A DNA stretch of 64,000 bases from Saccharibacillus sp. CPCC 101409 (GCF_030518235.1 NZ_JAULSA010000008.1:62001-126000); one strand, 5' to 3'. Positions 1-10,100 are shown, counted from the first letter of the stretch. Notes: generated by a model not told the origin, from the letters alone. Numbers and translations are program-made.

Positions 1-234
1 ACAAAGATGGAAGATATTGGATCTAAATGGCATATGTATGGATTTCGGCTGGTTTCGGAGAGCGGCGAGGAATTCCCGATGTGGGAATCTTTCGGAAGTA
101 TGAATGAAATGAAACCGTCCTACGCCCGCTACGCGCCGGTCGATCTGCGGCAAGGACATTATTCGCTCATTCCGGAAGACGGGACGAACGGAAAGAAGCT
201 GGGCGAAGCGGTACCGATTGTTCCTGAACTGTAA
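1..234 (+). CDS. C-terminal part of an unknown protein (5' end outside window)
   Basis: The frame is open from the first base and stops with TAA at 232-234. An ATG lies at position 7, but no ribosome binding site can be judged because only six bases precede it, so a gene that begins upstream is the safer reading. The 75 visible residues are acidic and aromatic-rich, with no membrane segment and no motif I recognise. A clear terminator follows at 341-373, so this is the last gene of its transcription unit. Confidence 0.55.
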   Translation, partial: TKMEDIGSKWHMYGFRLVSESGEEFPMWESFGSMNEMKPSYARYAPVDLRQGHYSLIPEDGTNGKKLGEAVPIVPEL

Positions 235-340
235 GCCGCTTCTGCGAGTCCGCAGTTGTCGGCTTTCCATCGATTCGCCGCAGTCCGAAACAACGTGTCG
301 AAGAGGCAAAGCAGGAAGCGTCGAAACACGCGCATTCCGG

Positions 341-373
341 AAAACCGACAGTCTGCGGACTACCGGTTTTTTT
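341..373 (+). terminator. Rho-independent terminator
   Basis: AAAACCG pairs with CGGTTTT around an inner AGTC/GACT stem with loop TGCG, followed by a run of seven T. It closes the transcription unit of the partial gene that ends at 234. Confidence 0.8.
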
Positions 374-405
374 GTTTTTCATCACGCTTTTTCAATCGGA
401 AAGCT

Positions 406-434
406 TTGCTTCTTCCCCCGAAATTCTTTATAGT
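406..434 (+). promoter_or_regulatory. Candidate sigma-A promoter for the GH3 gene
   Basis: TTGCTT at 406-411 and TATAGT at 429-434 are separated by 17 bases. It sits downstream of the preceding terminator and about 130 bases before the GH3 start, leaving a long untranslated leader in which I see no known riboswitch. Confidence 0.5.
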
Positions 435-562
435 GGAAGAGGATGTGCGGTGAGCTCCGGGATTTTACGAAAGGGGTTTCGGAAAGCGCGAACAACAAGA
501 ATCGAAGCACCATCATATAAGAAATCGATCAAGGAATCAGAAGAGAACCGGGAGGGAAAGAT

Positions 563-3349
563 TTGAGCAAAACAAACGTTGGAGGACCTTTGAAGGGATT
601 CGCGGAATTCAGCAGAACGGTGGCCGCTCAGGGCGCGGTACTGCTGCAAAACGAAGGACGGGCGCTGCCGGTCCAGGCAGACGAGAATGTCGCCGTGTTT
701 GGACGCGTGCAGCTTAACTACTACCGCAGCGGTACGGGATCGGGCGGCAGCGTGCACGTTTCGCATACGAGCAATCTGCTGGACGGCCTGCGGAGCCAAT
801 CGTCGATTGAAGTCAACGAGGAACTGGCATCGGTCTATACGAAGTGGATCGAAGAAAACCCGTTCGACAACGGCGGAGGCGGCTGGGCGGCCGAACCGTG
901 GCACCAGAAAGAAATGCCTTTGACGGACGAGCTGGTCGCCGAAGCGCGCGCCAAGTCGTCCAAAGCGATCGTGGTCGTCGGCCGGACCGCCGGGGAAGAC
1001 CAGGACAACGCCGACGCGCCGGGCAGCTACCGCCTGACGCCGGAAGAGCTGGATATGCTGACGCAGGTGACGAACCGTTTCGAGCAGACGATCGTCGTGC
1101 TGAACGTATCGAATATCGTGGATATGAGCTGGGTTGCGGACGCCGGCCATAAGCACCCGATCGCGGCTGTGATCTACGCCTGGCACGGCGGGATGGAAGG
1201 CGGCAACGCGATCGCGGACGTGCTTTCCGGCGCTGTTACGCCAAGCGGCAAGCTGACCGATACCATCGCGTACTCGATCGAAGATTATCCGTCCACGAGC
1301 AACTACGGCAACGAGTTCAAAAGCGTGTACGAGGAAGACGTTTACGTCGGATATCGGTATTTCGAAACGTTTCACCCGGAAAAAGTCCAGTACGAATTCG
1401 GCTTCGGCCTGTCGTACACGACATTCGATCAAGTGACGGAAGACGCGAAAACCGTGCAAAAAGACGGAGCGGAATGGATCGAGCTCGGCGTGAACGTGAC
1501 CAATACCGGCAATACTTTCGAAGGCAAAGAAGTCGTGCAGGCCTATATCGAAGCGCCGCAGGGCAAACTGGGCCAGCCGGTGAAGAAACTGGTCGCGTTC
1601 GGCAAAACGAAATCGCTCCAACCGGGACAATCGGAGCGCATCGTGCTGAGCTTCCCGGTCGATAAGCTGGCTTCCTACGACGACGCGGGCGCGACCGGCC
1701 ATGCGCATGCGTATGTGCTCGAAGAAGGCACGTACCTGCTGCATGTCGGAACGAGCGTCAAGCGGACCGCCGAGGTGCAGGTGGACGGAGCCGAAGGTTA
1801 TATCGTGAGCGAGCTGCGCGTGGTGCAGCAGTTCGAAGAAGCGATGGCGCCGGTGGAAGACTTTATGCGCATCAAGCCGGGCGGACGCCGCGAAGACGGT
1901 TCGTACGAGCTGACGAGCGAAGACGCGCCGACGCGCAAAGTCGATATGGCGCAGCGCATCCAGGACCGTTTGCCGCAGAGCTTTGCGCAGACGGGCGACA
2001 AGGGGATTAAGCTGCGGGACGTCAAAGACGGCAAAGCCGGCATGGACGATTTCGTGGCGCAGCTTAGCGACGACGAACTGGCGACGCTGGTGCGCGGCGA
2101 AGGCATGAGCAGTCCGCTGGCGACGCCGGGCACGGCTTCCGCGTTCGGCGGGGTCAGCGACGCGCTGCTCGGCTACGGCATTCCGGTGGCGTGCACGGCG
2201 GACGGCCCGTCGGGTATCCGGATGGACAGCGGCCAGCAGGCGACGCAGGTGTCGATCGGCACGCTGCTCGCGGCGACGTGGGACACGGCGCTCGTGGAAG
2301 AATTGTACGTGCTGGAAGGACAGGAGCTGCTGCTGAACAATGTGGACGCGCTGCTCGGACCGGGCCTTAACATCCGCCGCAGCCCGCTGAACGGGCGGAA
2401 CTTCGAGTACTTTTCGGAAGACCCGATCGTATCGGGAGAATTCGCGGCGGCGTGCGTGCGCGGCATTATGCAGGGCGGTTCGAACGCGACGCTCAAGCAC
2501 TTTGCCTGCAACAACCAGGAGCAGTACCGCAGCAAGGTCAATGCGGTCGTGTCCGAACGCGCGCTGCGCGAAATTTACCTCAAAGGTTTCGAGATCGCAG
2601 TGCGCGAAGGCGGCGCGAACAGCATCATGACGTCGTACAACCCGATCAACGGCCACTGGGCGGCGTCGAACTACGATCTGAACACGACGATTCTGCGCGG
2701 CGAGTGGGGCTTCGACGGCATCGTCATGACCGACTGGTGGGCGATCATGAACGATTCGGCGAACGGCGGCGAAGCGGATCGGACGAAAACGAACTTCATG
2801 GTCCGCGCGCAAAACGATCTGTACATGGTCGTGATGAACTACGGCGCCGAAACGAATATCTGGGGCGACAACACGATCGAATCCCTGGAAAACGGAACGG
2901 TAACGCGCGGAGAGCTCCAGCGCAGCGCGGCGAATATCTGCAAATTCATCATGAACGCGCCGGTATTCTCCCGCGAGCGGACGACCGAGGAGCAGATCGA
3001 GAAGTTTGCGGCCGAAAGCGTAACGCCTTTGGACAGCGCGCAGGCGCTGGCCGGACAGGGCGAAATCCAGCCTTCCGCCGATTCGCCGGTCTATCTCAAA
3101 GTCGGGCAGCCGGGCGTGTACCGCGTCGCCGTCAACGTGATGTCGCCGGAGCCGGAACTTGCGCAGAGCGCCTGCAACCTGCTGCTGAACGGACGCATCA
3201 TGACGACCGTGCAGATGAACGGCACCCAGGGCCGCTGGCTCAAGCAGCGCCTGGCTACGATCGAGCTGGAACAAGGCACGTACAAACTCGAAGTCGAGTT
3301 TACGAAACCGGGACTGCAGCTGGGTACGGTGGAGTTTAAAACGGTTTAA
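563..3349 (+). CDS. GH3 family beta-glycosidase with permuted domain order
   Basis: Predicted to remove terminal beta-linked sugars from oligosaccharides in the cytoplasm; no signal peptide is present. The 928-residue protein begins at TTG 563, six bases after GGAGGG. Its domains run in reverse of the usual GH3 order: the GH3 C-terminal (alpha/beta sandwich) domain is first (about residues 15-290, with FGFGLSYTTF near its end), then a fibronectin-III-like domain (about 303-410), then the catalytic GH3 N-terminal barrel (about 490-820), then a beta-rich tail (about 830-928) that could be a carbohydrate-binding module. The barrel carries the KHF signature near 644 and the nucleophile motif VMTDWW with Asp at about 724. 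Reversed GH3 proteins are known from rumen bacteria. The exact substrate cannot be read; the arabinan genes nearby suggest a plant cell-wall oligosaccharide. Confidence 0.92.
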   Translation: MSKTNVGGPLKGFAEFSRTVAAQGAVLLQNEGRALPVQADENVAVFGRVQLNYYRSGTGSGGSVHVSHTSNLLDGLRSQSSIEVNEELASVYTKWIEENPFDNGGGGWAAEPWHQKEMPLTDELVAEARAKSSKAIVVVGRTAGEDQDNADAPGSYRLTPEELDMLTQVTNRFEQTIVVLNVSNIVDMSWVADAGHKHPIAAVIYAWHGGMEGGNAIADVLSGAVTPSGKLTDTIAYSIEDYPSTSNYGNEFKSVYEEDVYVGYRYFETFHPEKVQYEFGFGLSYTTFDQVTEDAKTVQKDGAEWIELGVNVTNTGNTFEGKEVVQAYIEAPQGKLGQPVKKLVAFGKTKSLQPGQSERIVLSFPVDKLASYDDAGATGHAHAYVLEEGTYLLHVGTSVKRTAEVQVDGAEGYIVSELRVVQQFEEAMAPVEDFMRIKPGGRREDGSYELTSEDAPTRKVDMAQRIQDRLPQSFAQTGDKGIKLRDVKDGKAGMDDFVAQLSDDELATLVRGEGMSSPLATPGTASAFGGVSDALLGYGIPVACTADGPSGIRMDSGQQATQVSIGTLLAATWDTALVEELYVLEGQELLLNNVDALLGPGLNIRRSPLNGRNFEYFSEDPIVSGEFAAACVRGIMQGGSNATLKHFACNNQEQYRSKVNAVVSERALREIYLKGFEIAVREGGANSIMTSYNPINGHWAASNYDLNTTILRGEWGFDGIVMTDWWAIMNDSANGGEADRTKTNFMVRAQNDLYMVVMNYGAETNIWGDNTIESLENGTVTRGELQRSAANICKFIMNAPVFSRERTTEEQIEKFAAESVTPLDSAQALAGQGEIQPSADSPVYLKVGQPGVYRVAVNVMSPEPELAQSACNLLLNGRIMTTVQMNGTQGRWLKQRLATIELEQGTYKLEVEFTKPGLQLGTVEFKTV

Positions 3350-3470
3350 AAAGGTTTAAAACGAAAGTCGGCGCTTCGGGGCAAGAATGATCGCCTATCA
3401 ACTTCAGGATTCGGATAAACGCATTCGCAAGACGGATATTTGAAAAAGACAGAGATTTGCGAGTAGGCGT

Positions 3471-3506
3471 AAAGCCGTCGGCCGGTCATCCGGTCGGCGG
3501 CTTTTT
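3471..3506 (+). terminator. Terminator of the GH3 gene
   Basis: AAAGCCGTCGGCCGG and a near-complementary arm CCGGTCGGCGGCTTT form a strong stem with loop TCAT, followed by T residues. It lies about 120 bases after the GH3 stop codon. Confidence 0.8.
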
Positions 3507-3523
3507 CGCGTCGAGAAATCCTT

Positions 3524-3710
3524 AAATAAGGGCACAGGTGCAGCTATTTCGGCAAACAGCAGGCTAAATGTGAAAATAAAGGCACACGTACAACTATTTC
3601 TTCTCAAATGCGGGTTTGGCATACCGGAGCGACGGAATAAATGTATACACGCACTTATTTGGTGGAAAAAGCCGATTTCGCAGAAAATAAGTGTACAGAC
3701 GTGCTTATTT
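3524..3710 (+). repeat. Four copies of a 26-nt interspersed intergenic repeat (family 1)
   Basis: Units lie at 3524-3549, 3574-3599, 3635-3660 and 3685-3710, all in one orientation, with spacers of 24, 35 and 24 bases. Each begins AAATAA or GAATAA, has a centre rich in purine-pyrimidine alternation ending near GCA or ACA, and ends with TATTT or TTATTT, so the ends pair with each other. The last unit sits inside a perfect 13-bp inverted repeat (3679-3691 with 3704-3716). The same unit recurs four times at 14614-14800. No coding potential is evident. Confidence 0.75.
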
Positions 3711-3721
3711 TCTGCGAACCA

Positions 3722-4011
3722 GTACTTTGACCGCATCAAATCTAAGGTTTGCGTTCATCGGAAACACGCACGGTTCAAGCGGGTTTTCGATGAACGTAAC
3801 CTAACCTCTTAAGCGGTCATGGTACCAGTACTTTGACCGCATCAAATCTAAGGTTTGCGTTCATCGGAAACATGCACGGTTCAAGCGGGTTTTCGAGGAG
3901 CGTAACCTAACCTCTTAAGCGGTCATGGTACAAGTACTTTGTCACCCTTCAAATGGGGGGGGCGTTTCGGCCAAACGTAACCTTATCTTATATTCATCCG
4001 GGACAAAGTAC
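3722..4011. repeat. Three tandem imperfect palindromes with GTAC ends
   Basis: Three hairpin-forming elements lie head to tail at 3722-3825, 3828-3931 and 3934-4011, separated by two bases each. Copies one and two are 104 bp and nearly identical (period 106). Each starts GTACTTTGACCGC and ends GCGGTCATGGTAC, and the arms continue to pair inward over about 30 bases. The third copy is shorter and divergent, but its ends GTACTTTGTC and GACAAAGTAC are a perfect 10-bp inverted repeat. The layout resembles a miniature inverted-repeat element or REP-type cluster. No transposase is near. Confidence 0.75.
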
Positions 4012-4056
4012 CGGGTTCGGCCTGCGATCTTGGAGGGCCGAAGGCTATAGAGACAA

Positions 4057-4101
4057 AAAAACGGGAAAAAGCCGCCGTTAAAGCGGCTTTTTCCCGTTTT
4101 T
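4057..4101 (-). terminator. Terminator of gltD (probably bidirectional)
   Basis: AAAAACGGGAAAAAGCCGC pairs perfectly with GCGGCTTTTTCCCGTTTTT across a seven-base loop. A-rich and T-rich flanks give a T run in both directions. The gltD stop codon on the minus strand touches its edge. Confidence 0.85.
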
Positions 4102-6008
4102 CAATACAGTCCCGATCCGCCCGTCAGGTAGCGGTCGACTTCTTGCGCCGCCTCGCGGCCTTCGCGGATGGCCCACGCGACCAGGCTTTGCCCGCGGCGC
4201 ATATCGCCCGCCGCGAACACGCCTTCGGCGCTGGCGGCGTAGCGGAACGCCGCCGGTTGGCCGGCCGGCGCGCCTCCCGCCGGGCGCTCCGCCACGGCGG
4301 CTGCAAGCCCCCCGGACGCCTGCGTCGTCCGGGCCGAATCGGGCCGCGCCGCATTCGCGCGGCCGGCCTCCGCCGCGCCCGCCCGCGCGGCATCCCGCGC
4401 CGCCGCTTCGCCGCGGCCCGCCCAGGACCGGCCGTGTCCGCCGGTCCGCACATTGGAGCGCTCGTCGCTCTCCAATTCAAGCTGCCGCAGCAGCGCCTGC
4501 TCCGGCCCGGTAAAGCCCAGCGCCAGCAGCACCAGCTGCGCCGGGAACACTTCCTCGCTGCCGGGAATTTCAAACGGCATCAGCCGGCCGTCCGGTCCGG
4601 GAAGCCAGTCCACCCGGACCGTGTGCACGCCGCAGACGCGGCCGTTGTCTTCGCCGGCGAAGCGCTTGGCCGACGTGACGTAGCGGCGCGGATCGCGGCC
4701 GAAGACCGCCTCGGCTTCCCGTTGGCCGTAGTCCGTTTTCTTGACCCGCGGGTACTCGGGCCACGGGTTGTCGGCCTGCCGGACCCGCGGCGGCTCCGGC
4801 ATGATCTCAAGCTGCACGACGCTGCGGCAGCCCTGCCGCAGCGCCGTCGCCACGCAGTCGGTGCCGGTATCTCCGCCGCCGATTACGACCACGTCGCGGC
4901 CTGCGGCAGAGAGGCCGCGAGATGCCGCCGCGCTCGAGCGCCGCGCGGCCGAACCCACGCTTCCGGCAGCGTCTCGCGCCAGGCTAGCGGTTCCCGCGGC
5001 CGCGGGAGCCGCCGGGGCGGCCTCTACTCCGCGGCTGCTCCCGTGTTCCGCGGCATTCCGCGCCGCAATTCCGCTTCCTTCCGCTTCGCCCAGCGCGCTT
5101 ACCACGGCGGCGCGAGCCCGCGCCGCCGCGCCTTCATCCGCTCTGCTTACGCCGCGCTTCGCTTCGCGCTCATCCAGCACCTTCTTCGTATTCGCCGTCA
5201 GAAACTCCATCGCCTGATACACCCCGTCCAGTTCGCGGCCTTCGATAGTCAGCTCTCTCGCGGCGGTCGCGCCGCCGCACAGCACCAGCGCGTCGTGATG
5301 CGCGCGCAGCTTCCAGGCCGGAAGATCCGCGCCGATCTCCGTGCCGGTCACGAACGTCACGCCTTCGGCCGCCAGCAGATCGACGCGGCGCTGGACGGTG
5401 CGTTTGTCCAGCTTCATATTCGGGATGCCGTACATCAGCAGCCCGCCGATGCGGTCGGCTTTTTCATACACGGTCACGGTATGGCCGGCTTTGTTAAGCT
5501 GCGCGGCGCAGGCAAGGCCGGCCGGGCCGGAACCGACAACGGCAACTTTGAAGCCGGTGCGTACAAGCGGCGGTTCCGGCCGGATCCAGCCTTCTTCGAA
5601 GCCGCGGTCGACGATCGCTTTCTCCAGCGACTTGATCGTGACCGGACTGCCGATCAGGCCGCCCGTGCACGATCCTTCGCACGGAGCGGGGCAAACGCGG
5701 CCGGTGAACTCGGGAAAGCTGCTGCGTTTATGCAGCCGCTTCAGCGCGTTCTCCCAGTCTCCCCGGTACACCAGGTCGTTCCATTCGGGAATCAGATTGT
5801 TCAGCGGACAGCCCGCCGCCATGCCCGACAGCATCCGTCCGGCGTGGCAGTAAGGCGTGCCGCAGTCCATACATCGCGCCGCCTGCTCCCGCAGCCGCTC
5901 CGCGTCCATTTTTTCCGTAAACTCATTCCAGTGCAAAGTGCGCTCCAGCGCGCCGCATTCCGTCGGCGTTACTCGCGCATACTCCAGAAATCCCGTTGCT
6001 TTGCCCAT
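4101..6008 (-). CDS. gltD: Glutamate synthase small subunit (NADPH), with two Ala-rich insertions
   Basis: Supplies electrons from NADPH through FAD to the large GOGAT subunit for glutamate synthesis from glutamine and 2-oxoglutarate. Seen in order: N-terminal cysteine clusters CMDCGTPYC (46-54), GCPLNN (66-71) and CPAPCEGSC (106-114) for [4Fe-4S] centres; FAD site VAVVGSGPAG (155-164); NADPH site VVVIGGGDTG (373-382); and the C-terminal signature GVFAAGDMRRGQS (596-608). At 635 residues it is well above the roughly 490 usual for the family. The excess is two low-complexity stretches rich in Ala, Gly, Arg and Ser, about 285-370 and 522-588, both placed in surface-loop positions between conserved motifs. 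No gltB is adjacent in this window. Start ATG 6008 is preceded by GGAG. Confidence 0.93.
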   Translation of the reverse strand: MGKATGFLEYARVTPTECGALERTLHWNEFTEKMDAERLREQAARCMDCGTPYCHAGRMLSGMAAGCPLNNLIPEWNDLVYRGDWENALKRLHKRSSFPEFTGRVCPAPCEGSCTGGLIGSPVTIKSLEKAIVDRGFEEGWIRPEPPLVRTGFKVAVVGSGPAGLACAAQLNKAGHTVTVYEKADRIGGLLMYGIPNMKLDKRTVQRRVDLLAAEGVTFVTGTEIGADLPAWKLRAHHDALVLCGGATAARELTIEGRELDGVYQAMEFLTANTKKVLDEREAKRGVSRADEGAAARARAAVVSALGEAEGSGIAARNAAEHGSSRGVEAAPAAPAAAGTASLARDAAGSVGSAARRSSAAASRGLSAAGRDVVVIGGGDTGTDCVATALRQGCRSVVQLEIMPEPPRVRQADNPWPEYPRVKKTDYGQREAEAVFGRDPRRYVTSAKRFAGEDNGRVCGVHTVRVDWLPGPDGRLMPFEIPGSEEVFPAQLVLLALGFTGPEQALLRQLELESDERSNVRTGGHGRSWAGRGEAAARDAARAGAAEAGRANAARPDSARTTQASGGLAAAVAERPAGGAPAGQPAAFRYAASAEGVFAAGDMRRGQSLVAWAIREGREAAQEVDRYLTGGSGLY

Positions 6009-6327
6009 ATTTTTCAGCTCCGTCCCTTAATAGTTTGAAATAAACAAGCAAGAAATTCCCGCTGTAAAGCGCAGAAGTGAAAATTTGCACAAGAAAATAT
6101 TTACCTGTAAATGAAATGTCTCAAGACTACCAGCTGCGCAAGCGAGGCGTCATGAACAAAGTCACTTCAAAGCGCGCCAAACGCATTAAATTTTATTATC
6201 GCGCCGATAACCCCGCCGGCTGATACGGAAAACATGATCGGGGGAAGAAACTTTTACCATACTAGAACGTCCATATAAGAGAGTGAGCATAAAAAAATCG
6301 TTATACATACGACGGAGGATTTTGAAC
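6009..6327. other. Divergent intergenic region gltD / small secreted protein
   Basis: This 319-base gap separates divergently transcribed genes, so it must hold both promoters. It contains an AT-rich centre with a short palindrome (ATTTAC-AG-GTAAAT near 6100), but I cannot assign a convincing promoter pair or operator. The only well-defined element is the GACGGAGGA ribosome binding site at 6311-6319 for the rightward gene. Confidence 0.4.
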
Positions 6328-6819
6328 ATGAAAAAGTTTATCGCCGGCTTCACAATCGCTGCGCTGCTGTTCGGGGGAACGGCGGCGGCCGCATCGTCGG
6401 GGCTGATCGGGCAAAAAGTGACGGGAACGCTCGCGGTGGAGCGCCACGGGAAGTCGTTGACCGAAGCCGTCACCGTGCAGGGCCGGGCTTACGTGCCGGT
6501 CAAATCGCTGGAACAAATGGCCGGTCTCCGCTATACGCTGGCGGACGGGAAGATCAGCCTGTCGGATGCGCCGAACACGATCGAAGGGCAGATCAATGCG
6601 CAGAAAAAGAAAATCAAGGATCTGGAATACGGGATCGGCAATCGCGAAGCGGGGATCGAGAAGCTGCGGGCGATGAGGGAAGGAAGCAAGGCCCACGATC
6701 CGGAAGACCGCAACGGATTTGAAGCGGCTATCGCAAACGTGCAAAAAGAGCTGGATCAAAACAAAGCGGAACTGGCCGACGTCCAAGCCGTGCTGAAAGT
6801 GCTTGAACAGTTGAAGTAA
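6328..6819 (+). CDS. Secreted protein with stalk-like N-terminal domain and coiled coil
   Basis: ATG 6328 is chosen because GACGGAGGA lies eight bases upstream and the product then opens with a classic signal peptide (MKKFIAGFTIAALLFGG, cleavage near the AAAAS stretch). An in-frame GTG at 6283 would add 15 residues without a ribosome binding site. Residues 30-80 resemble the copper-amine-oxidase-N / stalk domain of Paenibacillaceae surface proteins (a YVPVKSLEQMAGLRY-type core). Residues 85-163 are charged heptad-like sequence with many Lys, Glu and Leu, probably coiled coil. 163 residues in all. The function is unknown; a cell-wall or extracellular adaptor is a reasonable guess. Confidence 0.75.
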   Translation: MKKFIAGFTIAALLFGGTAAAASSGLIGQKVTGTLAVERHGKSLTEAVTVQGRAYVPVKSLEQMAGLRYTLADGKISLSDAPNTIEGQINAQKKKIKDLEYGIGNREAGIEKLRAMREGSKAHDPEDRNGFEAAIANVQKELDQNKAELADVQAVLKVLEQLK

Positions 6820-7014
6820 AGCGCCGCGCAGCCTCAATCCGCCGGCGGCCGCTTCTGGATTGCCTAAAAGCCGGCCCCGGTCTGCTTGGAGCGACGAAGT
6901 TTCGAAAGACGCGTGAATTTGCAAACAGGAAGAAAGGCGCCGCCCGGCGCATGTCTTCCTGTTAATGCTGCGCGTATGCCTATTTTATCGGGGCAGGAAA
7001 AACCTGGCTTGAAC

Positions 7015-7026
7015 TTGTACGTACAA
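7015..7026. promoter_or_regulatory. AraR-like operator upstream of the arabinofuranosidase gene
   Basis: TTGTACGTACAA is a perfect 12-bp palindrome about 90 bases before the GH51 start. From memory it matches the core of Bacillus AraR operators, the GntR-type repressor released by arabinose. A TATAAA -10-like element follows about 14 bases later. The remaining gap (6820-7117) is AT-rich from 7030 on and shows no other structure. Confidence 0.6.
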
Positions 7027-7117
7027 CAAGTTACTATAAACATAAATTCTAATTTAGTTATTTATTAATATTTATATTAAATTAACTTCGAAATCTATTA
7101 ACGATAGGAGCCCCTTT

Positions 7118-10100
7118 ATGATTCCTTTCCAAGATCGCCTGCTTGCCCGCTATACATTCGAAGATCCCGCCGCAGTCGGCAGGGACGGCTCCGGCCGGGG
7201 ACATAACGCACAGGCCGCGGGTACGGTGCCGCCTTCCGTTTCGCAGCTTGCCGGACGTTCCGCCGTTACCCTGCCGGGCGGGCGCAGCGGCACATCGTAT
7301 CTCGAACTTCCGTCCGGTCTGCTGCGCGATGTAAGCGATCACACGGGGATCACGGTCGCCGCCTGGGTGCGTTTGGATACCGGAACGGGCGTCTGGGAGC
7401 GCATCTTCGACTTCGGCCGCGGCGAGAGCGGACCGTATCTGTTCCTGACGCGCAATCTGCGCGGCACGCTGTCGGCCGGCGGCGACCTGATCGTCGATCC
7501 GGGCCGGGGCTTTGCGCGCGGCGAATGGATGCATATCGCAATCAGCGTCGCGGGCACGCAGGGCGGCACGCTGAGCAGCGCCGGCCCGGTCGTATACGTC
7601 AACGGCGAACCGGCGGCCGACGGCTCGATCAGCCAGACGTCGAGCGGCCATTACGCCCAGCTTCGCCGATGGTTCGACACGTTCGGCGATCCGGACAATT
7701 ACGCGCGCAATTATATCGGCCGCTCGCAGTATGCGGCCGACGACGACTTTGCCGGCTCCTTCTCCGATTTCCGCGTGTACGCCGCCGGCCTTTCGGCCGA
7801 CGACGTAATCGAGATCATGTGCGACTCGCTGACGGACGAAGAGATCGTGCGGCTGGCCGCGAACAAATACCTGTCGTTTCCGGCTCATATTCTCACAAGC
7901 GATATCGCTCTGCCGTCTTCCCTGATGGGCGGCAAAGTATCGGTAAGCTGGACGTCGAGCAATCCGGCGGCCGTTTCGCATGAAGGCGGGGTATGGCCGC
8001 AGCGCGCCGCATATTCCTCCGTGTCCAAAGACGAAGCTTCTGCGGGTTCTTTCCATGCGGACAGCCGGACCGATTCTTCCGATCCATCGGCGGCCCGCTC
8101 TCCGCAATCCGCCGTTCTGACCGCGGCGCTCAAGGCCGGAACCGCCGAAACGGAGAAAAACTTCGCCGTCACCGTCCTGCCTCCCGAGCTGCCGCCTTAT
8201 ACCGTCACCGTGCACGGCGGCGGGCGCAGCGGGGACGAAGACGGAGGAGCGGAAGTCAGCGAAGTGATGTACGGTCTTTTTTACGAAGATATCAACAACG
8301 CCGCCGACGGCGGGATTTATGCGGAGATGGTGCAGAACCGCTCGTTCGAGTCGTTTGTGTTCGATACGTATTCGCACGAATCCGGCGCCTGCGGCTGCTC
8401 GACGGGCCGCAACCGCGAGCCGCTCCTGCACTGGTTCGGCGATCTCGACAAGATGACGCCGCAAAGCTCCGGGACGCTGGGACGGTTTCTCGGCAGCTCC
8501 GATCCCGACGTGAACGGTTATTACGTCACGGTGGCGGACGGCGCGACGATCTACAACCGCGGCTTCAACGATACCAACGGCGGCTGCGCGATGAATATCC
8601 GTCCTGGCGCGCAGTACGATTTTACCGTCTGGGCCAAAGCGGAGCAGACCGGCTATATCACGCTCCAGCTTCAGGACCCGGACGGCGAAGCGGCGAGCGA
8701 CGTGGTCACGCTGGAAGTCGAAAGCGGCGGCGTATGGAAAAAGTACGGCGTCCCGTATCCGGCGGACGGTTCCGTTTTGTCGTCGCTTGTGCTGACCGGC
8801 AGCCGCGACGTTCTCGGCCAGCTCGCGCTGACTTTCGAAGGCGAGATCTCGATCGAGCTGGTGTCGCTGGTTCCCCGGGACGTCTGGGGCGCGGGCGAAG
8901 AAGACGGCTCGCCTTCGGCGCGCGCCAACTACCTCGGCAATCCCAACTACCGGCTGCGCCGCGATCTGGTGGAAGCGCTGGCCGGGCTGCATCCGAAGTT
9001 TCTGCGTTTTCCGGGCGGCTGCATTTCCGAAGGATCGTTTATCTGGGACAACGTATACGACTGGAAAGACTCCGTCGATACGATCGAACTGCGCAAAGAA
9101 AACTTCAACGTCTGGGGCTATATGATGACGATGGGCCTCGGGTATATGGAGTATTTTCAGCTGGCCGAAGACCTGAACGCGGTTCCGCTCCCGGTCATGG
9201 CGTGCGGCGTGCTGTGCCAGGCGCGTTCCGACTACGCCCATCCGGCCGGCGGCGAACTGCGCGACTTCTACATCAAGAATTTCACGGACCTGATCGACTT
9301 CGCGGTCGGCATGGATTTCGAACATAACGAATGGGCCGCCATGCGCCGGAAAATGGGCCATGAAGCCCCGTTCGACCTGCGCTATCTGGGCGTGGGCAAC
9401 GAGAACTGGGGCACCGAATTCTTCGCCAATTTCGAAGTGTTCAAAGCGCGGATCGACGCCTACATGCGGGAACATTATCCGAAGCGCGAACTGCACATCA
9501 TCTCGACGGTGGGCGCGCAGGCGGACGACGACGCGTATCAGCAGGGCTGGAAGTTCCTGAGCGGGAATCTGGAAGGTTCGGCGGACGTGGAGTTTGCGGA
9601 CGGAAACAAGATCGTTTCGGAACACGTGACCTGGTACGCCGACCAGCCCGACTATATGGATACGATCGCGGACGAGCATTACTACCGGTCGAACGACTAC
9701 CTGCTGCAAAACGCGGACCGCTACAACTACTACTACCGCGCGCGAAACGAAGACGGCAGCCTGAACCGGCGCGAAACGTCGAAGGTGTTTGTCGGCGAAT
9801 ACGCATCCACGGATAAAAATACGCTGGCGGGCGCGGTGGCGGAAGCGGCGGCGATGACCGGCTTCGAACGCAACGCCGACGTGGTGCGCCTGGCCGCCTA
9901 CGCGCCGCTGTTCAACAAAGTGCTGACCGACGGCACGTACCGCTGGACGCCGGACTGCATCTGGTTCGACGACGAAAGCGTGTGGTACACGCCGAACTAT
10001 TACGTGCAGCGGATGTATGCGAAGTACATAGGCAAACGCGTGCTGCCCACCTCGTTCTCGACGTACCGCGGCGGCCGGCCGATGGAACTGGCGCCGCGCG

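Noticed and set aside
428..3274. Long open frame on the minus strand opposite the GH3 gene
   Set aside because: It is a GC-rich shadow: arginine- and alanine-rich, no ribosome binding site and no family motif, while the plus strand has clear GH3 motifs.
3524..3710. CRISPR array
   Set aside because: Units are degenerate and spacers irregular in length (24-35), with only four units, no cas genes and a second group far away.
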